Source of the DNA: Mariniflexile sp. AS56
Lineage (GTDB): Bacteria; Bacteroidota; Bacteroidia; Flavobacteriales; Flavobacteriaceae
NCBI RefSeq assembly: GCF_030552475.1
Contig: NZ_JAUPED010000004.1
Coordinates: forward strand, 62,001-126,000
DNA: 64,000 nucleotides
Reading direction: 5' to 3'
The notes beneath the pieces were generated by a model. That model saw nothing but the letters and a program-made list of their open reading frames with translations, was not told the origin of the DNA and made no database searches. How positions within the stretch are numbered: position 1 is the first letter of the stretch; every line of letters begins with the position of its first letter. The translations under genes were made by a program, and so were the position numbers. Shown piece after piece: positions 1 to 9,373 of this stretch.

Positions 1-1
1 A

Positions 2-328
2 TTTTGCAAAACCCATAATATTGATTGTGCTGTTATTGATTCCTTACAAAACAGAAGCTTCAAAAAAGGCGAAGTTTATGTAATACCAGATGATAAAAAC
101 TTATTACGCATCATCAAGAATATTAAGTTAGAAGGTTTAACCCTTTCAAAAGATATCGGTATAATATCCTACAACGACACACTGCTTAAAGAAATAGTAG
201 AAGGCGGCATCACTACCATTTCTACAGATTTCAACATTATGGGAGAACGCTTAGCCCAAATGATCCTTAACAAAGAACAATTGCAAATAGAAAATGCAAA
301 CAACCTCATTTTAAGAAATTCATTATAA
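2..328 (+). CDS. Sugar-responsive transcription regulator, C-terminal fragment (LacI/GntR effector domain)
   Basis: An open frame enters from the left edge and stops at 326-328, giving 108 residues. The end of the protein (IGIISYNDTLLKEIVEGG, then TTISTDFNIMGERLAQM) has the strand-helix pattern of the last part of a periplasmic-binding-protein-like effector domain, as in LacI-type regulators and the GntR-LacI hybrids common in Bacteroidota. The DNA-binding end lies outside the window. galK starts 18 bp downstream on the same strand, so it probably controls galactose use; the ligand is inferred only from this position. Family confidence is good; LacI versus GntR type cannot be decided here. 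Confidence 0.75.
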   Translation, partial: FCKTHNIDCAVIDSLQNRSFKKGEVYVIPDDKNLLRIIKNIKLEGLTLSKDIGIISYNDTLLKEIVEGGITTISTDFNIMGERLAQMILNKEQLQIENANNLILRNSL

Positions 329-346
329 ACGACTTAAACAACTAAA

Positions 347-1495
347 ATGAATACAACATTAACTAAAAAAGTACAAGAAAGCTTTATAACCACATTTAGC
401 ACCAAACCCTTAATGATTTTCTCCCCTGGAAGAATTAATATTATTGGTGAACACACCGATTATAATGATGGTTTTGTATTTCCCGCCGCCGTAGATAAAG
501 GTATTATTGCTGCGATTCAAAAAAGTGACACCAACATTTCTACAGCTTTTGCTATCGATATGAATGAAAGTGTATCGTTTGAATTAGACAAACTAAAACC
601 ATCCTCTGAAGGCAGCTGGGAAAATTATGTTTTAGGCGTTGTTGCCGAGATTCAAAACAGAAATAGAGTAGTAGGGAATTTCAATATTGCTTTTAGTGGT
701 GATATTCCTTCTGGTTCTGGCATGTCATCATCTGCAGCTTTAGAAAACAGCGTGGTATATGGTTTAAATGAACTTTTTAATTTAGGTTTATCTAAAACAG
801 AAATGATTCTAATATCTCAAAAAGCCGAACATAATTATGTGGGTGTTAATTGCGGTATTATGGACCAATACGCAAGTATGTTTGGAATTGAAAATAATGC
901 CTTATTACTAGATTGTAGAACTGTAGAAGCGAAACCTTTCGAAATAAACTTTAAGGAGCATGAATTAATGCTTATTAATACAAATGTAAAACACAGTTTA
1001 TCTGATAGCGCTTATAATGACAGACGTTCTGCTTGCGAAAACATCGCTTCTTTATTAGGCATTAAAGCCTTAAGAGACGCAACAGAAGCCGATTTACTTA
1101 CCATTAAAGACCAAGTAACTCCAGAAAACTACCAGAAAGCACTATATGTTATTCAAGAAAATAATCGTGCTTTAAAAGCATCTAAAGCCATGACAGATGG
1201 GGATTTAGAGACTTTAGGCGCCTTAATTTATGGGTCGCATGAAGGTTTATCTAAACAATATAAAGTTAGTTGTGATGAATTGGATTTTCTTGTAGAACAA
1301 GCCAAATTAAACAAGCACATTTTAGGTGCTAGAATGATGGGCGGTGGCTTTGGAGGCTGTACCATTAATTTAATTTCAAAAGATGCTGTGGACGCTTTTA
1401 AACTAACTGTTTCTAAAGCGTATAAAGAGAAATTCAATAAAGACTGTTCTATCTATTCTGTTAAACTTTCTAACGGAACCCACGTAATTAAATAA
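347..1495 (+). CDS. galK: Galactokinase
   Basis: This 382-residue cytoplasmic enzyme phosphorylates alpha-D-galactose with ATP to galactose-1-phosphate, the first committed step of the Leloir pathway. The galactokinase signature GRINIIGEHTDYND lies near residues 28-41, the GHMP ATP-binding loop PSGSGMSSSAA near 120-130, and the third GHMP motif MMGGGFGGC near 330. The length is normal for the family. It begins 18 bp after the regulator fragment and galT follows after 16 bp, so the three genes look like one operon. The ATG at 347 is the natural start because the N-terminal region before the signature has the usual length. Confidence 0.97.
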   Translation: MNTTLTKKVQESFITTFSTKPLMIFSPGRINIIGEHTDYNDGFVFPAAVDKGIIAAIQKSDTNISTAFAIDMNESVSFELDKLKPSSEGSWENYVLGVVAEIQNRNRVVGNFNIAFSGDIPSGSGMSSSAALENSVVYGLNELFNLGLSKTEMILISQKAEHNYVGVNCGIMDQYASMFGIENNALLLDCRTVEAKPFEINFKEHELMLINTNVKHSLSDSAYNDRRSACENIASLLGIKALRDATEADLLTIKDQVTPENYQKALYVIQENNRALKASKAMTDGDLETLGALIYGSHEGLSKQYKVSCDELDFLVEQAKLNKHILGARMMGGGFGGCTINLISKDAVDAFKLTVSKAYKEKFNKDCSIYSVKLSNGTHVIK

Positions 1496-1511
1496 ACAAA
1501 TACTTATTAAA

Positions 1512-2531
1512 ATGACTACCGATTTACAAGATTACTCACATAAACGTTATAATATATTAACAGGCGAATGGGTTTTAGTTTCACCACATCGTGCAAAGCG
1601 CCCATGGCAAGGTCAAAATGAAGCCGTTTCTAACGAAGCAAGACCAGCTCACGACCCGAGTTGTTATTTATGCGCAGGAAACACCCGAATTAACGGTGAA
1701 GACAACCCAAAATACGAAGATGTATTCATTTTTACTAATGATTTTGCTGCATTACAAACAGGTTCTAAAAGCTTTAAGGTTGATGATGGCTTACTAATTG
1801 CACAAAGTGAACAAGGTATTTGTAAAGTGATTTGCTTTAGCCCAGACCACTCAAAAAGTTTGGCAGACATGAGTGCTAAAGACATTGAAAAAGTGGTATT
1901 CGCATGGCAAAAAGAATATAAAGAACTTGCTGAAAACGAACTTATAAACTACGTTCAAATATTTGAAAACAAAGGCGCTGTAATGGGTTGTAGTAATCCG
2001 CATCCACACGGCCAAATTTGGAGTCAAACCACGCTTCCAAATGAAGTTGACAAAAAAGACCAACAACAATTAGCCTATTATAACAAGAACAAATCGAGCT
2101 TATTAGGCGATTACTTGAAGCAGGAATTAACCAAACAAGAACGTATTATTTTTGAAAATGATGCTTTTGTTGTATTGATTCCGTTTTGGGCTGTATGGCC
2201 ATTCGAAGCGATGATTGTTCCTAAAAAACAACAGCGTAGTATTTCAGATTTAAAAAACAATGAATCCTTTCTTTTTGCTGAAGCTATTTCTGTAATAACC
2301 AAAGCATACGATAAATTATTCAACACATCGTTTCCATATTCCAGTGGTATTCACCAAGCACCAACCAACGGAGAAGATTACAACCATTGGCATTGGCACA
2401 TGAGTTTTTACCCACCCTTATTAAGAAGCGCTTCCGTAAAGAAATTTATGGTAGGCTACGAAATGTTTGGATCGCCACAACGCGATATCACACCAGAAAT
2501 TGCTGCTAAAATGATTAAAGATCTTTTATAA
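1512..2531 (+). CDS. galT: Galactose-1-phosphate uridylyltransferase
   Basis: The 339-residue protein exchanges UMP between UDP-glucose and galactose-1-phosphate, giving UDP-galactose and glucose-1-phosphate. The catalytic NPHPHGQIW motif, whose second His in HPH is the uridylylated nucleophile in the family, is near residues 160-168. The CYLC pair near 51-54 is the expected zinc ligand set, and NHWHWHMSFYPP near 290 is the conserved C-terminal His cluster. It is the last gene of the gal operon and ends 20 bp before a strong terminator. No UDP-galactose 4-epimerase gene is present in this window, so galE must lie elsewhere. Confidence 0.97.
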   Translation: MTTDLQDYSHKRYNILTGEWVLVSPHRAKRPWQGQNEAVSNEARPAHDPSCYLCAGNTRINGEDNPKYEDVFIFTNDFAALQTGSKSFKVDDGLLIAQSEQGICKVICFSPDHSKSLADMSAKDIEKVVFAWQKEYKELAENELINYVQIFENKGAVMGCSNPHPHGQIWSQTTLPNEVDKKDQQQLAYYNKNKSSLLGDYLKQELTKQERIIFENDAFVVLIPFWAVWPFEAMIVPKKQQRSISDLKNNESFLFAEAISVITKAYDKLFNTSFPYSSGIHQAPTNGEDYNHWHWHMSFYPPLLRSASVKKFMVGYEMFGSPQRDITPEIAAKMIKDLL

Positions 2532-2550
2532 TTAGCAACCATATATTAAA

Positions 2551-2590
2551 ATAAAACCCCTGTAATTTCAAAGATTTACAGGGGTTTTAT
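2551..2590. terminator. Bidirectional intrinsic terminator between galT and the GH3 gene
   Basis: A perfect 15-bp stem (ATAAAACCCCTGTAA paired with TTACAGGGGTTTTAT) encloses a 10-nt loop and has T/A runs on both sides. It lies between converging transcription units: galT ends at 2531 and the PUL operon ends at 2733 on the other strand. The remaining bases up to 2732 contain no gene or other structure that I can support. Confidence 0.9.
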
Positions 2591-2732
2591 TTATTTAGAA
2601 ATAATCCTTTCTAATACAATTTTTCTATATATCAGAAACCAAAACATTTGGATTCGAAATTTCTATAAATATATGATTTGATTTAATGAAACATAAACTT
2701 GCATTACTACACAACGAAAGCTACCGTATATT

Positions 2733-5057
2733 TTATTCGGTTACGGTAAATAATGCTTTTAAAGACGCTTTGGAATCACCGCCTACCCAAATATTAAAAT
2801 CACCAGGTTCTACTTCCCATTTTTTATTCACGGTATAGAACTGAAGCATCTCTGCATTTATGGTAAAGTGAACCGTTTTAGTTTCTCCAGCCTTAATCAT
2901 TAATTTCTGAAACCCTTTTAGTTCTTTCACTGGGCGCGTCAAACTACCAAATAAATCTCTGATGTATAGCTGTACCACTTCTTCCCCATCTCTAGTTCCG
3001 GTATTTGAAACAGTAACAGACGCTTTTATTTCACCATTTTTCGGGATGTTATTTTTATCCAATATCAAATTTTTATATTCAAAAGTGGTATAACTCAACC
3101 CATAACCAAATGGATATAAAGCTTTTTTAGGAGCGTCTGTATAACCTGAATAGGTAACATGAGTTGGACTATACGGTCTTCCTGTATTTTTTTGATTGTA
3201 ATACAACGGTTCTTGTGCTACATTATGTGGAAAAGAAACTGGTAACTTCCCCGATGGGTTATAGTCACCAAATAATACATCGGCTATCGCATTCCCTGAT
3301 TCCGAGCCTAAAAACCAACATTCTAAAATAGAAGGAATGTTTTTAGCTGCCCACGAAATATCCATTGGCCTACCGTTCATTAAAACAATCACCACATTTT
3401 TATTTACTTTATAAACCGCCTCCAATAATTGTTGTTGCACCCCGAAAAGCCCGATATTGGTTTGACTCCTTCCTTCCCCTGTTTGAAAAGCATCTTCACC
3501 AATCGCTAACAAAACGACTTCTGCTTTTTTTGCTGCTTCTACAGCTGCTGGAATTCCAGAAACATCACTGGTATTAAACTTTAAAGGATGTAAAAACTGA
3601 TTATCACCCGGTTTTACTGATGGAATTGTTAAATCAGCCCCTTTTTCATAGTATATTTTAGTTGTACTACTCACTGCACTTTTAACACCTTCTAAAAGAG
3701 ACACCGCTGAATTATAAACCCCTTTAGCTCTCCAATTTCCGAGCGGGGCATCTTTATCATCTGCAAGAGGTCCAATAACAGCAATACTTTTTATGTTTTT
3801 AGAAAGCGGTAGTAATTTGGTTTGATTTTTCAGTAAAACGATTGATTTTTTAGCCCCATCACGTGCTATCGCTAAATGTTCCTTTGTATAAACATCTGTT
3901 TTTTCTCTTTCTTCATTACAATATTTATAAGGATCATCGAACAAACCTAATTGAAATTTCAATCGTAAAACACGCTTTACGGCATCATCTAGATGCGCTA
4001 AGGGCACCTTATTTTCTTTCAATAACGTTTCCAAGTGCGCTTCATAAGCATACGATTCCATGTCCATATCACTCCCTGCATTCAGTGCTATTTCAGCTGC
4101 ATGTTTTTTATCTTTGGCGTAACCATGTGCAATCATTTCACCTATAGAACCCCAATCGGATACGATAAAGCCACTCCAACCCCAATTTCTTTTTAAAATA
4201 TCCCTTTGTAACACTTTATTTCCTGTTGAAGGAATACCATCAATCTCGTTAAAGGAATTCATAAATGTTGCCACACCAGCATCAGCCGCTGCTTTAAAAG
4301 GTGGTAAAACCGTATTATGCAATTCGTATTCACCAATGCTTACTGTATTATAATCTCTACCGGCTTCCGCCAAACCATAACCTGCAAAATGTTTCGCACA
4401 TGCTGCAATGGTGTTTGGCAGCGATAAATCATCACCTTGAAACCCTTGAATACGTGCTACGCCAATAACCGAATTCAAGTAAACATCTTCACCTGCACCT
4501 TCCATGATTCGTCCCCAGCGTGCGTCTCTAGACACATCAATCATCGGTGCAAACGTCCATTGTATGCCCGATGCAGCTGTTTCTTTTGCCGCAATAGAGG
4601 CCGTTTTTTTAATAATATCTAAATCCCAACTCGCACTTTCACCTAGCGGAATTGGAAAGATTGTTTTATACCCATGAATCACATCGTAAGCAAAAATTAG
4701 TGGAATTTTAAGTCGGGAATGTTCCATAACTATTTTCTGAGTTTCTCGAATGGATGCCACCGAAGCAATATTCAACATCGAACCTACCTCTCCATTTTTC
4801 AATTTATTGAGCTTATGTTGATCACCATTAGAAGACGAAGGTCCTGTGGCATTCCATTTTCCACTGTATTGAACCAGTTGCCCAATTTTTTCATTTAAAT
4901 GCATAAGCGCTAAAACAGAATCTACTTTTTGTTCAATTTTTGCATCTAACTTAGTGAAGGAATACACATTTTGCGTATCAACAACGCGCTTCTTAAAGCT
5001 ATGTAAAAATATAGCCAGAAGGACTATTGGAATGATTAATAAGGTTTGTTTTTTCAT
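2733..5057 (-). CDS. Glycoside hydrolase family 3 beta-glucosidase (BglX-like)
   Basis: The 774-residue exported enzyme probably removes terminal beta-linked glucose from oligosaccharides released by the GH16 enzyme upstream. It starts with a signal peptide or membrane anchor (residues 1-20). The GH3 N-terminal barrel contains the KHF motif (222-224) and the nucleophile Asp301 in FIVSDWGS. The second alpha/beta domain carries the GEGRSQTNIGL segment that supplies the acid/base glutamate in this subfamily. A fibronectin-III-like domain forms the C-terminal ~80 residues (EEVVQLYIRD...RPVKELKGF). The layout and length match BglX-type GH3. It is the last gene of the PUL, 54 bp after the sulfatase. 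Exact linkage specificity cannot be read from the sequence. Confidence 0.93.
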   Translation of the reverse strand: MKKQTLLIIPIVLLAIFLHSFKKRVVDTQNVYSFTKLDAKIEQKVDSVLALMHLNEKIGQLVQYSGKWNATGPSSSNGDQHKLNKLKNGEVGSMLNIASVASIRETQKIVMEHSRLKIPLIFAYDVIHGYKTIFPIPLGESASWDLDIIKKTASIAAKETAASGIQWTFAPMIDVSRDARWGRIMEGAGEDVYLNSVIGVARIQGFQGDDLSLPNTIAACAKHFAGYGLAEAGRDYNTVSIGEYELHNTVLPPFKAAADAGVATFMNSFNEIDGIPSTGNKVLQRDILKRNWGWSGFIVSDWGSIGEMIAHGYAKDKKHAAEIALNAGSDMDMESYAYEAHLETLLKENKVPLAHLDDAVKRVLRLKFQLGLFDDPYKYCNEEREKTDVYTKEHLAIARDGAKKSIVLLKNQTKLLPLSKNIKSIAVIGPLADDKDAPLGNWRAKGVYNSAVSLLEGVKSAVSSTTKIYYEKGADLTIPSVKPGDNQFLHPLKFNTSDVSGIPAAVEAAKKAEVVLLAIGEDAFQTGEGRSQTNIGLFGVQQQLLEAVYKVNKNVVIVLMNGRPMDISWAAKNIPSILECWFLGSESGNAIADVLFGDYNPSGKLPVSFPHNVAQEPLYYNQKNTGRPYSPTHVTYSGYTDAPKKALYPFGYGLSYTTFEYKNLILDKNNIPKNGEIKASVTVSNTGTRDGEEVVQLYIRDLFGSLTRPVKELKGFQKLMIKAGETKTVHFTINAEMLQFYTVNKKWEVEPGDFNIWVGGDSKASLKALFTVTE

Positions 5058-5111
5058 CTCTTAATACTTATTATTTGTTCATTTGTTACATGGCACACCA
5101 CGCAATCTCAT

Positions 5112-6599
5112 TTAATAGTTACCAATATTAGTAGCACACCAATTTTGGTAGGCCACCTCTAATTCTTTTACTTTTTCTGGTTGCTGTATTGATAAATCAA
5201 TGCGCTCCCCTGGATCGTTTTCTAGATTGAATAACTTTAATGATAAATCATCTCTAATAGGCTTTATATACAAGTTACTTGGTCTGCCTTTCCAGTGCTC
5301 CTCGTTTGTATTGGTTAATTTCCAATCACCTATTCTAACAGCCCATGTTTTTTGCCATTTCCAAACCAGAACTCTATCTTTAACAGGGTGTAATAAGTCA
5401 ATACCATCAATAGTTTTATCTGTTAATTTTATACCAGCAGCAGAGGCAACCGTAGGTAAAATATCGGTAGCAGATACATAGTTGTTTTGTATCTGACCCG
5501 CAGCTATTTTACTAGGCCAACTTATCGCCATGGGCACCCGTATACCACCTTCCCAAAGGGAATATTTCCCGGCAGTAAGCGGACTATTATTGGCTCCATT
5601 TAAGGGTGTACCTCCATTATCAGACAAGAAGATGATAAGGGTTTCATCCTCCAAACCTTCACTTTTTATAGATTCCAGAACCCTACCAATATTATCATCT
5701 AAACAATTCAAATTAGCTAGGTAATAGTTTCTTAAATCGGCATCTTGAATGGCTCCTAAGCGCGAATATTTATCATAATAGGCGGCATAACTTCCGGGTT
5801 TGTGTTTACCGAAAGCCATTAAACTATCAGGATTATAATTATTAATAGGCTTCACATGATACTTGTCTAAATATTTCTGAGGCACTTCATGTATTAAATG
5901 ATGCACAGAGTTATAAGCCAGTGTTAGAAAGAAAGGTTTGTCTTTAGACTTTTTAATGTACTGAATGGCTTCATCTGATAGAATATCGGTTAAATAACCT
6001 TCCTCATAACTTTTCACCCCGTCATTGTGCATTAAAGGCCCTAAAACAGAACTGGTTCCATCAGGATCTGGTGTTTTATCTTTTATTTCCTGCGAAAGCA
6101 ACCAATAATCATGAGCGTGGGCACTAAAACCTAAAAATTCATCATAACCGTGCTTCAAAGGATATTCTCTAACATCATATTTATGAAAGTTTCTTCCTAA
6201 GTCGTTTTTTCCAATCCTCGCTGTTGCATAACCGGCTTCTTTTAAATATTCGGCCATAGTTTTAACTGAGTCTGGTAAACCTGGACCCCAACTCGCATAT
6301 TTATCCCATCGAATTTGATTTTTACCGGTTAACATACCTACACGCGAAGGACTGCAAACAGGTGCCGTTGTATACGCTTCCGTAAAAACAATACCAGATT
6401 TCGCCAACTTTCCCATATGAGGCGTTTCAGCCGACACATCATGATTTTTAAATGGTTGAAAATCGGCATACCCTTGATCGTCCACAACAATTAAAAGAAT
6501 GTTTGGGCTTTTCTCTTTTTTAACAGATTGCACATTGTTTTTACAAGAAAACAAACCTAAAAGAAAGACAACAAAGAAAAATCTATTTATGAGTTTCAT
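5112..6599 (-). CDS. Formylglycine-dependent sulfatase (S1 family) lipoprotein with unusual active-site motif
   Basis: The 495-residue lipoprotein has a lipobox ending at Cys19. The sulfatase core CSPSRVGMLTGK starts at Cys82, the residue that is converted to formylglycine. Metal ligands VVDDQG (Asp40/41) and SDNGG are present, as is the later Lys in GKYSLWEGG. The motif that is normally GKWHLG reads GKNDLG (131-136), so the sulfate-contacting His is Asp here. Activity needs a maturase encoded elsewhere. It lies between the EEP-fold lipoprotein (191 bp upstream) and GH3 (54 bp downstream). In the PUL it should remove an ester group from the glycan. A phosphate ester substrate is possible, since the alkaline phosphatase superfamily shares the fold, but the Cys core argues for sulfate. 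Confidence 0.9.
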   Translation of the reverse strand: MKLINRFFFVVFLLGLFSCKNNVQSVKKEKSPNILLIVVDDQGYADFQPFKNHDVSAETPHMGKLAKSGIVFTEAYTTAPVCSPSRVGMLTGKNQIRWDKYASWGPGLPDSVKTMAEYLKEAGYATARIGKNDLGRNFHKYDVREYPLKHGYDEFLGFSAHAHDYWLLSQEIKDKTPDPDGTSSVLGPLMHNDGVKSYEEGYLTDILSDEAIQYIKKSKDKPFFLTLAYNSVHHLIHEVPQKYLDKYHVKPINNYNPDSLMAFGKHKPGSYAAYYDKYSRLGAIQDADLRNYYLANLNCLDDNIGRVLESIKSEGLEDETLIIFLSDNGGTPLNGANNSPLTAGKYSLWEGGIRVPMAISWPSKIAAGQIQNNYVSATDILPTVASAAGIKLTDKTIDGIDLLHPVKDRVLVWKWQKTWAVRIGDWKLTNTNEEHWKGRPSNLYIKPIRDDLSLKLFNLENDPGERIDLSIQQPEKVKELEVAYQNWCATNIGNY

Positions 6600-6790
6600 A
6601 TTATTAATTTATAATTTGAGCGTTACCACAAGGGTTGAGCCTTCCTGTGCAAATGCATAGCATTCACCAATTTTATTAATTTAAAATAATCTAAATGAGC
6701 GATCCCCAACACAATGGATTACCCGATAATATGGAGTCTAAACACCCCTATTTATTTTATTCCGTAAGAGATACGATTTGAAATTTATTG

Positions 6791-7627
6791 CTAATCCAGT
6801 ATACATTCAACATATACAGGAAAGTGGTCTGATGGATACTTCATATTACTAGAATCACTAAAAACAGCCTGCTTATTTACAGTGATAGTCTTAGAATTTG
6901 AAATAAAAATATAATCTATCTTTCTTGTTACAGGTTCATGAAATTTAAAACCGTTAAATGTACCGTTAGGTCCAAAAGTTAGTTTAGAAACTGTTTCGCT
7001 GTTCAACATACTTTCAGATAAATTTTTAATCAACAAACTGTTTGGTTCCACATTAAAATCGCCCATTAAAATCACAGGATAATTTTTGGTATTTACCTCA
7101 GCTATTTTTTTCTGAATTTTTTCGATGCCCTTTAATTGTGCTTGCTCTCCTTTATGATCTAGATGCGTATTAAAAATCCAGATTTTTTTAGAAGTTTTTA
7201 AATCTGTAAACAACCCATAAGTACAAATTCTTGGGTATGCTGCATCCCAACCTTTTGAAACTATTTCGGGTGTTTCAGAAAGCCAAAAGGTATTTTCTTT
7301 CTCTACTTTAAATTTTTTATTGTTATAAAACACAGCTGAATATTCTCCTTCATTTCCACCGTCTCTACCTATACCAATAGCATTATATGTTTTTAATGCT
7401 TCTTTTAAATCGGCCATTTGGTTTGGCTTCGCTTCCTGCACCCCTAAAATATCAGGCGCAAAAAACAATACTTGAGAAGTTAAAAAACCTTTTCTATGTT
7501 CCCACGCATTTTCGCCATCGGAAGCAACATCTAACCGAATATTATAAGTCATCGCTTTAAAACTTTGACTTTTACAGCTCGTGAAACTCATCAAAACAAT
7601 TAAAAATAGTATGCTGTGGTTTTTCAT
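6791..7627 (-). CDS. Endonuclease/exonuclease/phosphatase-fold lipoprotein in the PUL
   Basis: The 278-residue protein has a lipoprotein signal with Cys18 (MSFTSCKSQ). The family motifs are in order: MTYNIR (Asn29), VQEA (Glu65), GDFNVEPN with the Asp/Asn pair near 187-189, and the terminal SDHFPVYVE with the catalytic Asp-His. It is therefore a Mg-dependent phosphodiesterase or phosphatase that acts outside the inner membrane. Its start is only 7 bp from the stop of the GDPD-GH16 gene, so the two are tightly co-expressed. I infer that it acts on phosphate released or exposed by the glycerophosphodiesterase domain. A secreted nuclease role is the main alternative. Confidence 0.85.
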   Translation of the reverse strand: MKNHSILFLIVLMSFTSCKSQSFKAMTYNIRLDVASDGENAWEHRKGFLTSQVLFFAPDILGVQEAKPNQMADLKEALKTYNAIGIGRDGGNEGEYSAVFYNNKKFKVEKENTFWLSETPEIVSKGWDAAYPRICTYGLFTDLKTSKKIWIFNTHLDHKGEQAQLKGIEKIQKKIAEVNTKNYPVILMGDFNVEPNSLLIKNLSESMLNSETVSKLTFGPNGTFNGFKFHEPVTRKIDYIFISNSKTITVNKQAVFSDSSNMKYPSDHFPVYVECILD

Positions 7628-7634
7628 TTCTTAT

Positions 7635-9212
7635 TTAGTTTTTTTGATACACTCTAACATAATCAACTAGCATTTGTTGCGGAAAAACACTGTTATCAAT
7701 CCCCTTCTGACCGCCTAACATCCCGCCAACTGACACATTCAATATCAAATGAAATTTTTGATCGAATGGCCACTCTGCTGTGGTTTTGTGTTCGTTTTCA
7801 ATATGATTATAAACAACATCGTCTAAAATAAAATCCATTTTATCAGGTGTCCATTCTAAAGCAAACACATGAAAACTATCATAAGGTTTTTCAATAAAAA
7901 TGGTTTTACCCCGTTCCGTACCTATCATGTGGTTAAAGGCTTTGGTGTGAATAGTTCCAAATATAGAATCTGCGTTAAAACCAACATGTTCCATAATATC
8001 AATTTCACCACTTTCTGGCCACCCAACTTGTTTTCTATTTTCACCCAACATCCAAATAGCAGGCCATAAACCAACGCCTTTTGGCAATTTGGCTCTTACT
8101 TCTATTCGCCCGTATTTCCATGATGCCAACCCATCGGTTTTTAATCGCGCAGACGTATATTGTGCTGAATCAATTTTCGGGACATAGTGCAACCAACTTT
8201 TATTTTTAAAGGCTTCACTTTTATAATCTTTATTGGCTATTTTTTCTTTGTGAGCTTCAATAATTAAATGCCCATTTTCTACTCGAACGTTTTTTAAACT
8301 ATCTGTAAAATATTGTTTTTCCTCATTGTTAATAAAACCATAATCATAGCCCCATTTGGCGCTTTCTGGCTTTCCTTTATAATTAAACTCGTCGCTCCAA
8401 ACTAATTCGTAGCCATTTTGTAAAGGGCTTTTTATTAATCTTTCAAAAACAAGTTCAGGTTCATCTGTTGTTATATAATTAAATGCATTTGCGATAAGCC
8501 AATCTATATCCTCTGTTTTATTTGCAACCCACGCATTTAATGAAAGTCCCGATGCTTTCGCTTCTTGTATCCATTCCGGTCGTTTTTTCAATTTATAAAG
8601 GATATAATCTAAGCCCGAAATACCATCTTTTTTTAACTGTTCTGGTGTTTTTGATCCGTCTAAATATTGTGTTTTAGCATGAACATCTAGCTCTTTTACT
8701 TTCTTTAAAATTTCATAACTAAAACTTATATAAGAAAGGATATAAGACTCCGCTTTTAACTCTTTAACTTGCTTTACTACACGTTTCGCTATCTCTATAT
8801 TTCTGCCTTCTACCTTAGATGGTTTTATTTCACACACCAAACCTGTACTGCTATTATTTTCCATACCTGCAATTACATACTGCTTCAATGTTGGTAAGGT
8901 TTCACCGTTAGGCAGTTTGTGTTTTGACAATTCTGCATAGGTTGTTTCTTCAACAATTAAATCGTTATAAGTAGCATCGTGGGTTACGATAAGAACATGG
9001 TCTTGCGTCATTCTTACATCAAACTCTGAGCCCGTACAATTTAATTCGATGGCTTTTTTTAAGGAAGCAATGGAATTCTCAGGAAGCTGATTACTTTTCC
9101 AGGCACCACGATGTGCTATTACAGGATTATCTGCAAAAGCCTCCATAGTCTTTTGAGACACCATAGTACAGGAAACAAAGCCCATAACCAAACATATATA
9201 TAAATACCGCAT
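7635..9212 (-). CDS. Glycerophosphodiesterase-GH16 fusion lipoprotein
   Basis: This 525-residue protein joins two enzymes. After a lipoprotein-like signal (Cys15) residues 30-260 form a GDPD barrel with HRG (His34), the metal pair SEFD (Glu63, Asp65), VTHD (His78), CEIK (Glu128) and TTDEPEL. Residues 268-525 form a GH16 endo-beta-glucanase with the catalytic GEIDIMEH (Glu403, Asp405, Glu408), the laminarinase-type spacing with an extra residue. Both active sites look intact. GDPD enzymes split glycerophosphodiesters; GH16 of this type cuts beta-1,3- or mixed beta-glucans. The fusion suggests coordinated removal of phosphoglycerol groups and chain cutting. It sits between susD and the EEP gene. 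The combined substrate is inference. Confidence 0.92.
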   Translation of the reverse strand: MRYLYICLVMGFVSCTMVSQKTMEAFADNPVIAHRGAWKSNQLPENSIASLKKAIELNCTGSEFDVRMTQDHVLIVTHDATYNDLIVEETTYAELSKHKLPNGETLPTLKQYVIAGMENNSSTGLVCEIKPSKVEGRNIEIAKRVVKQVKELKAESYILSYISFSYEILKKVKELDVHAKTQYLDGSKTPEQLKKDGISGLDYILYKLKKRPEWIQEAKASGLSLNAWVANKTEDIDWLIANAFNYITTDEPELVFERLIKSPLQNGYELVWSDEFNYKGKPESAKWGYDYGFINNEEKQYFTDSLKNVRVENGHLIIEAHKEKIANKDYKSEAFKNKSWLHYVPKIDSAQYTSARLKTDGLASWKYGRIEVRAKLPKGVGLWPAIWMLGENRKQVGWPESGEIDIMEHVGFNADSIFGTIHTKAFNHMIGTERGKTIFIEKPYDSFHVFALEWTPDKMDFILDDVVYNHIENEHKTTAEWPFDQKFHLILNVSVGGMLGGQKGIDNSVFPQQMLVDYVRVYQKN

Positions 9213-9279
9213 GTTTTAAAAGTAATGGTTGCTATTTAAAGCGACCTTAAATTATTCTATTTTTTTTTTGATTCTTATC

Positions 9280-9313
9280 AAAATACAAGGGCAACGAATC
9301 GCCCTTATATTTT
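9280..9313 (-). other. RNA hairpin between susD and the GDPD-GH16 gene
   Basis: A 13-bp stem with one mismatch (AAAATACAAGGGC against GCCCTTATATTTT) closes an 8-nt loop in the 161-bp gap between the two genes. On the minus strand it is followed by an A-rich stretch, not a T run, so it is a poor terminator. It may instead protect the susCD message from 3' decay or set the expression drop between transport and enzyme genes. Confidence 0.5.
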
Positions 9314-9373
9314 AAATTTGCTATTAATCAGTGTGAGAGACTCTAATTTATTTAGTAAACAATATTAAAATTT

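Noticed and set aside
3863-4147. Plus-strand open frame of 94 codons
   Set aside because: It lies antisense inside the GH3 catalytic domain and has no family features or start context.
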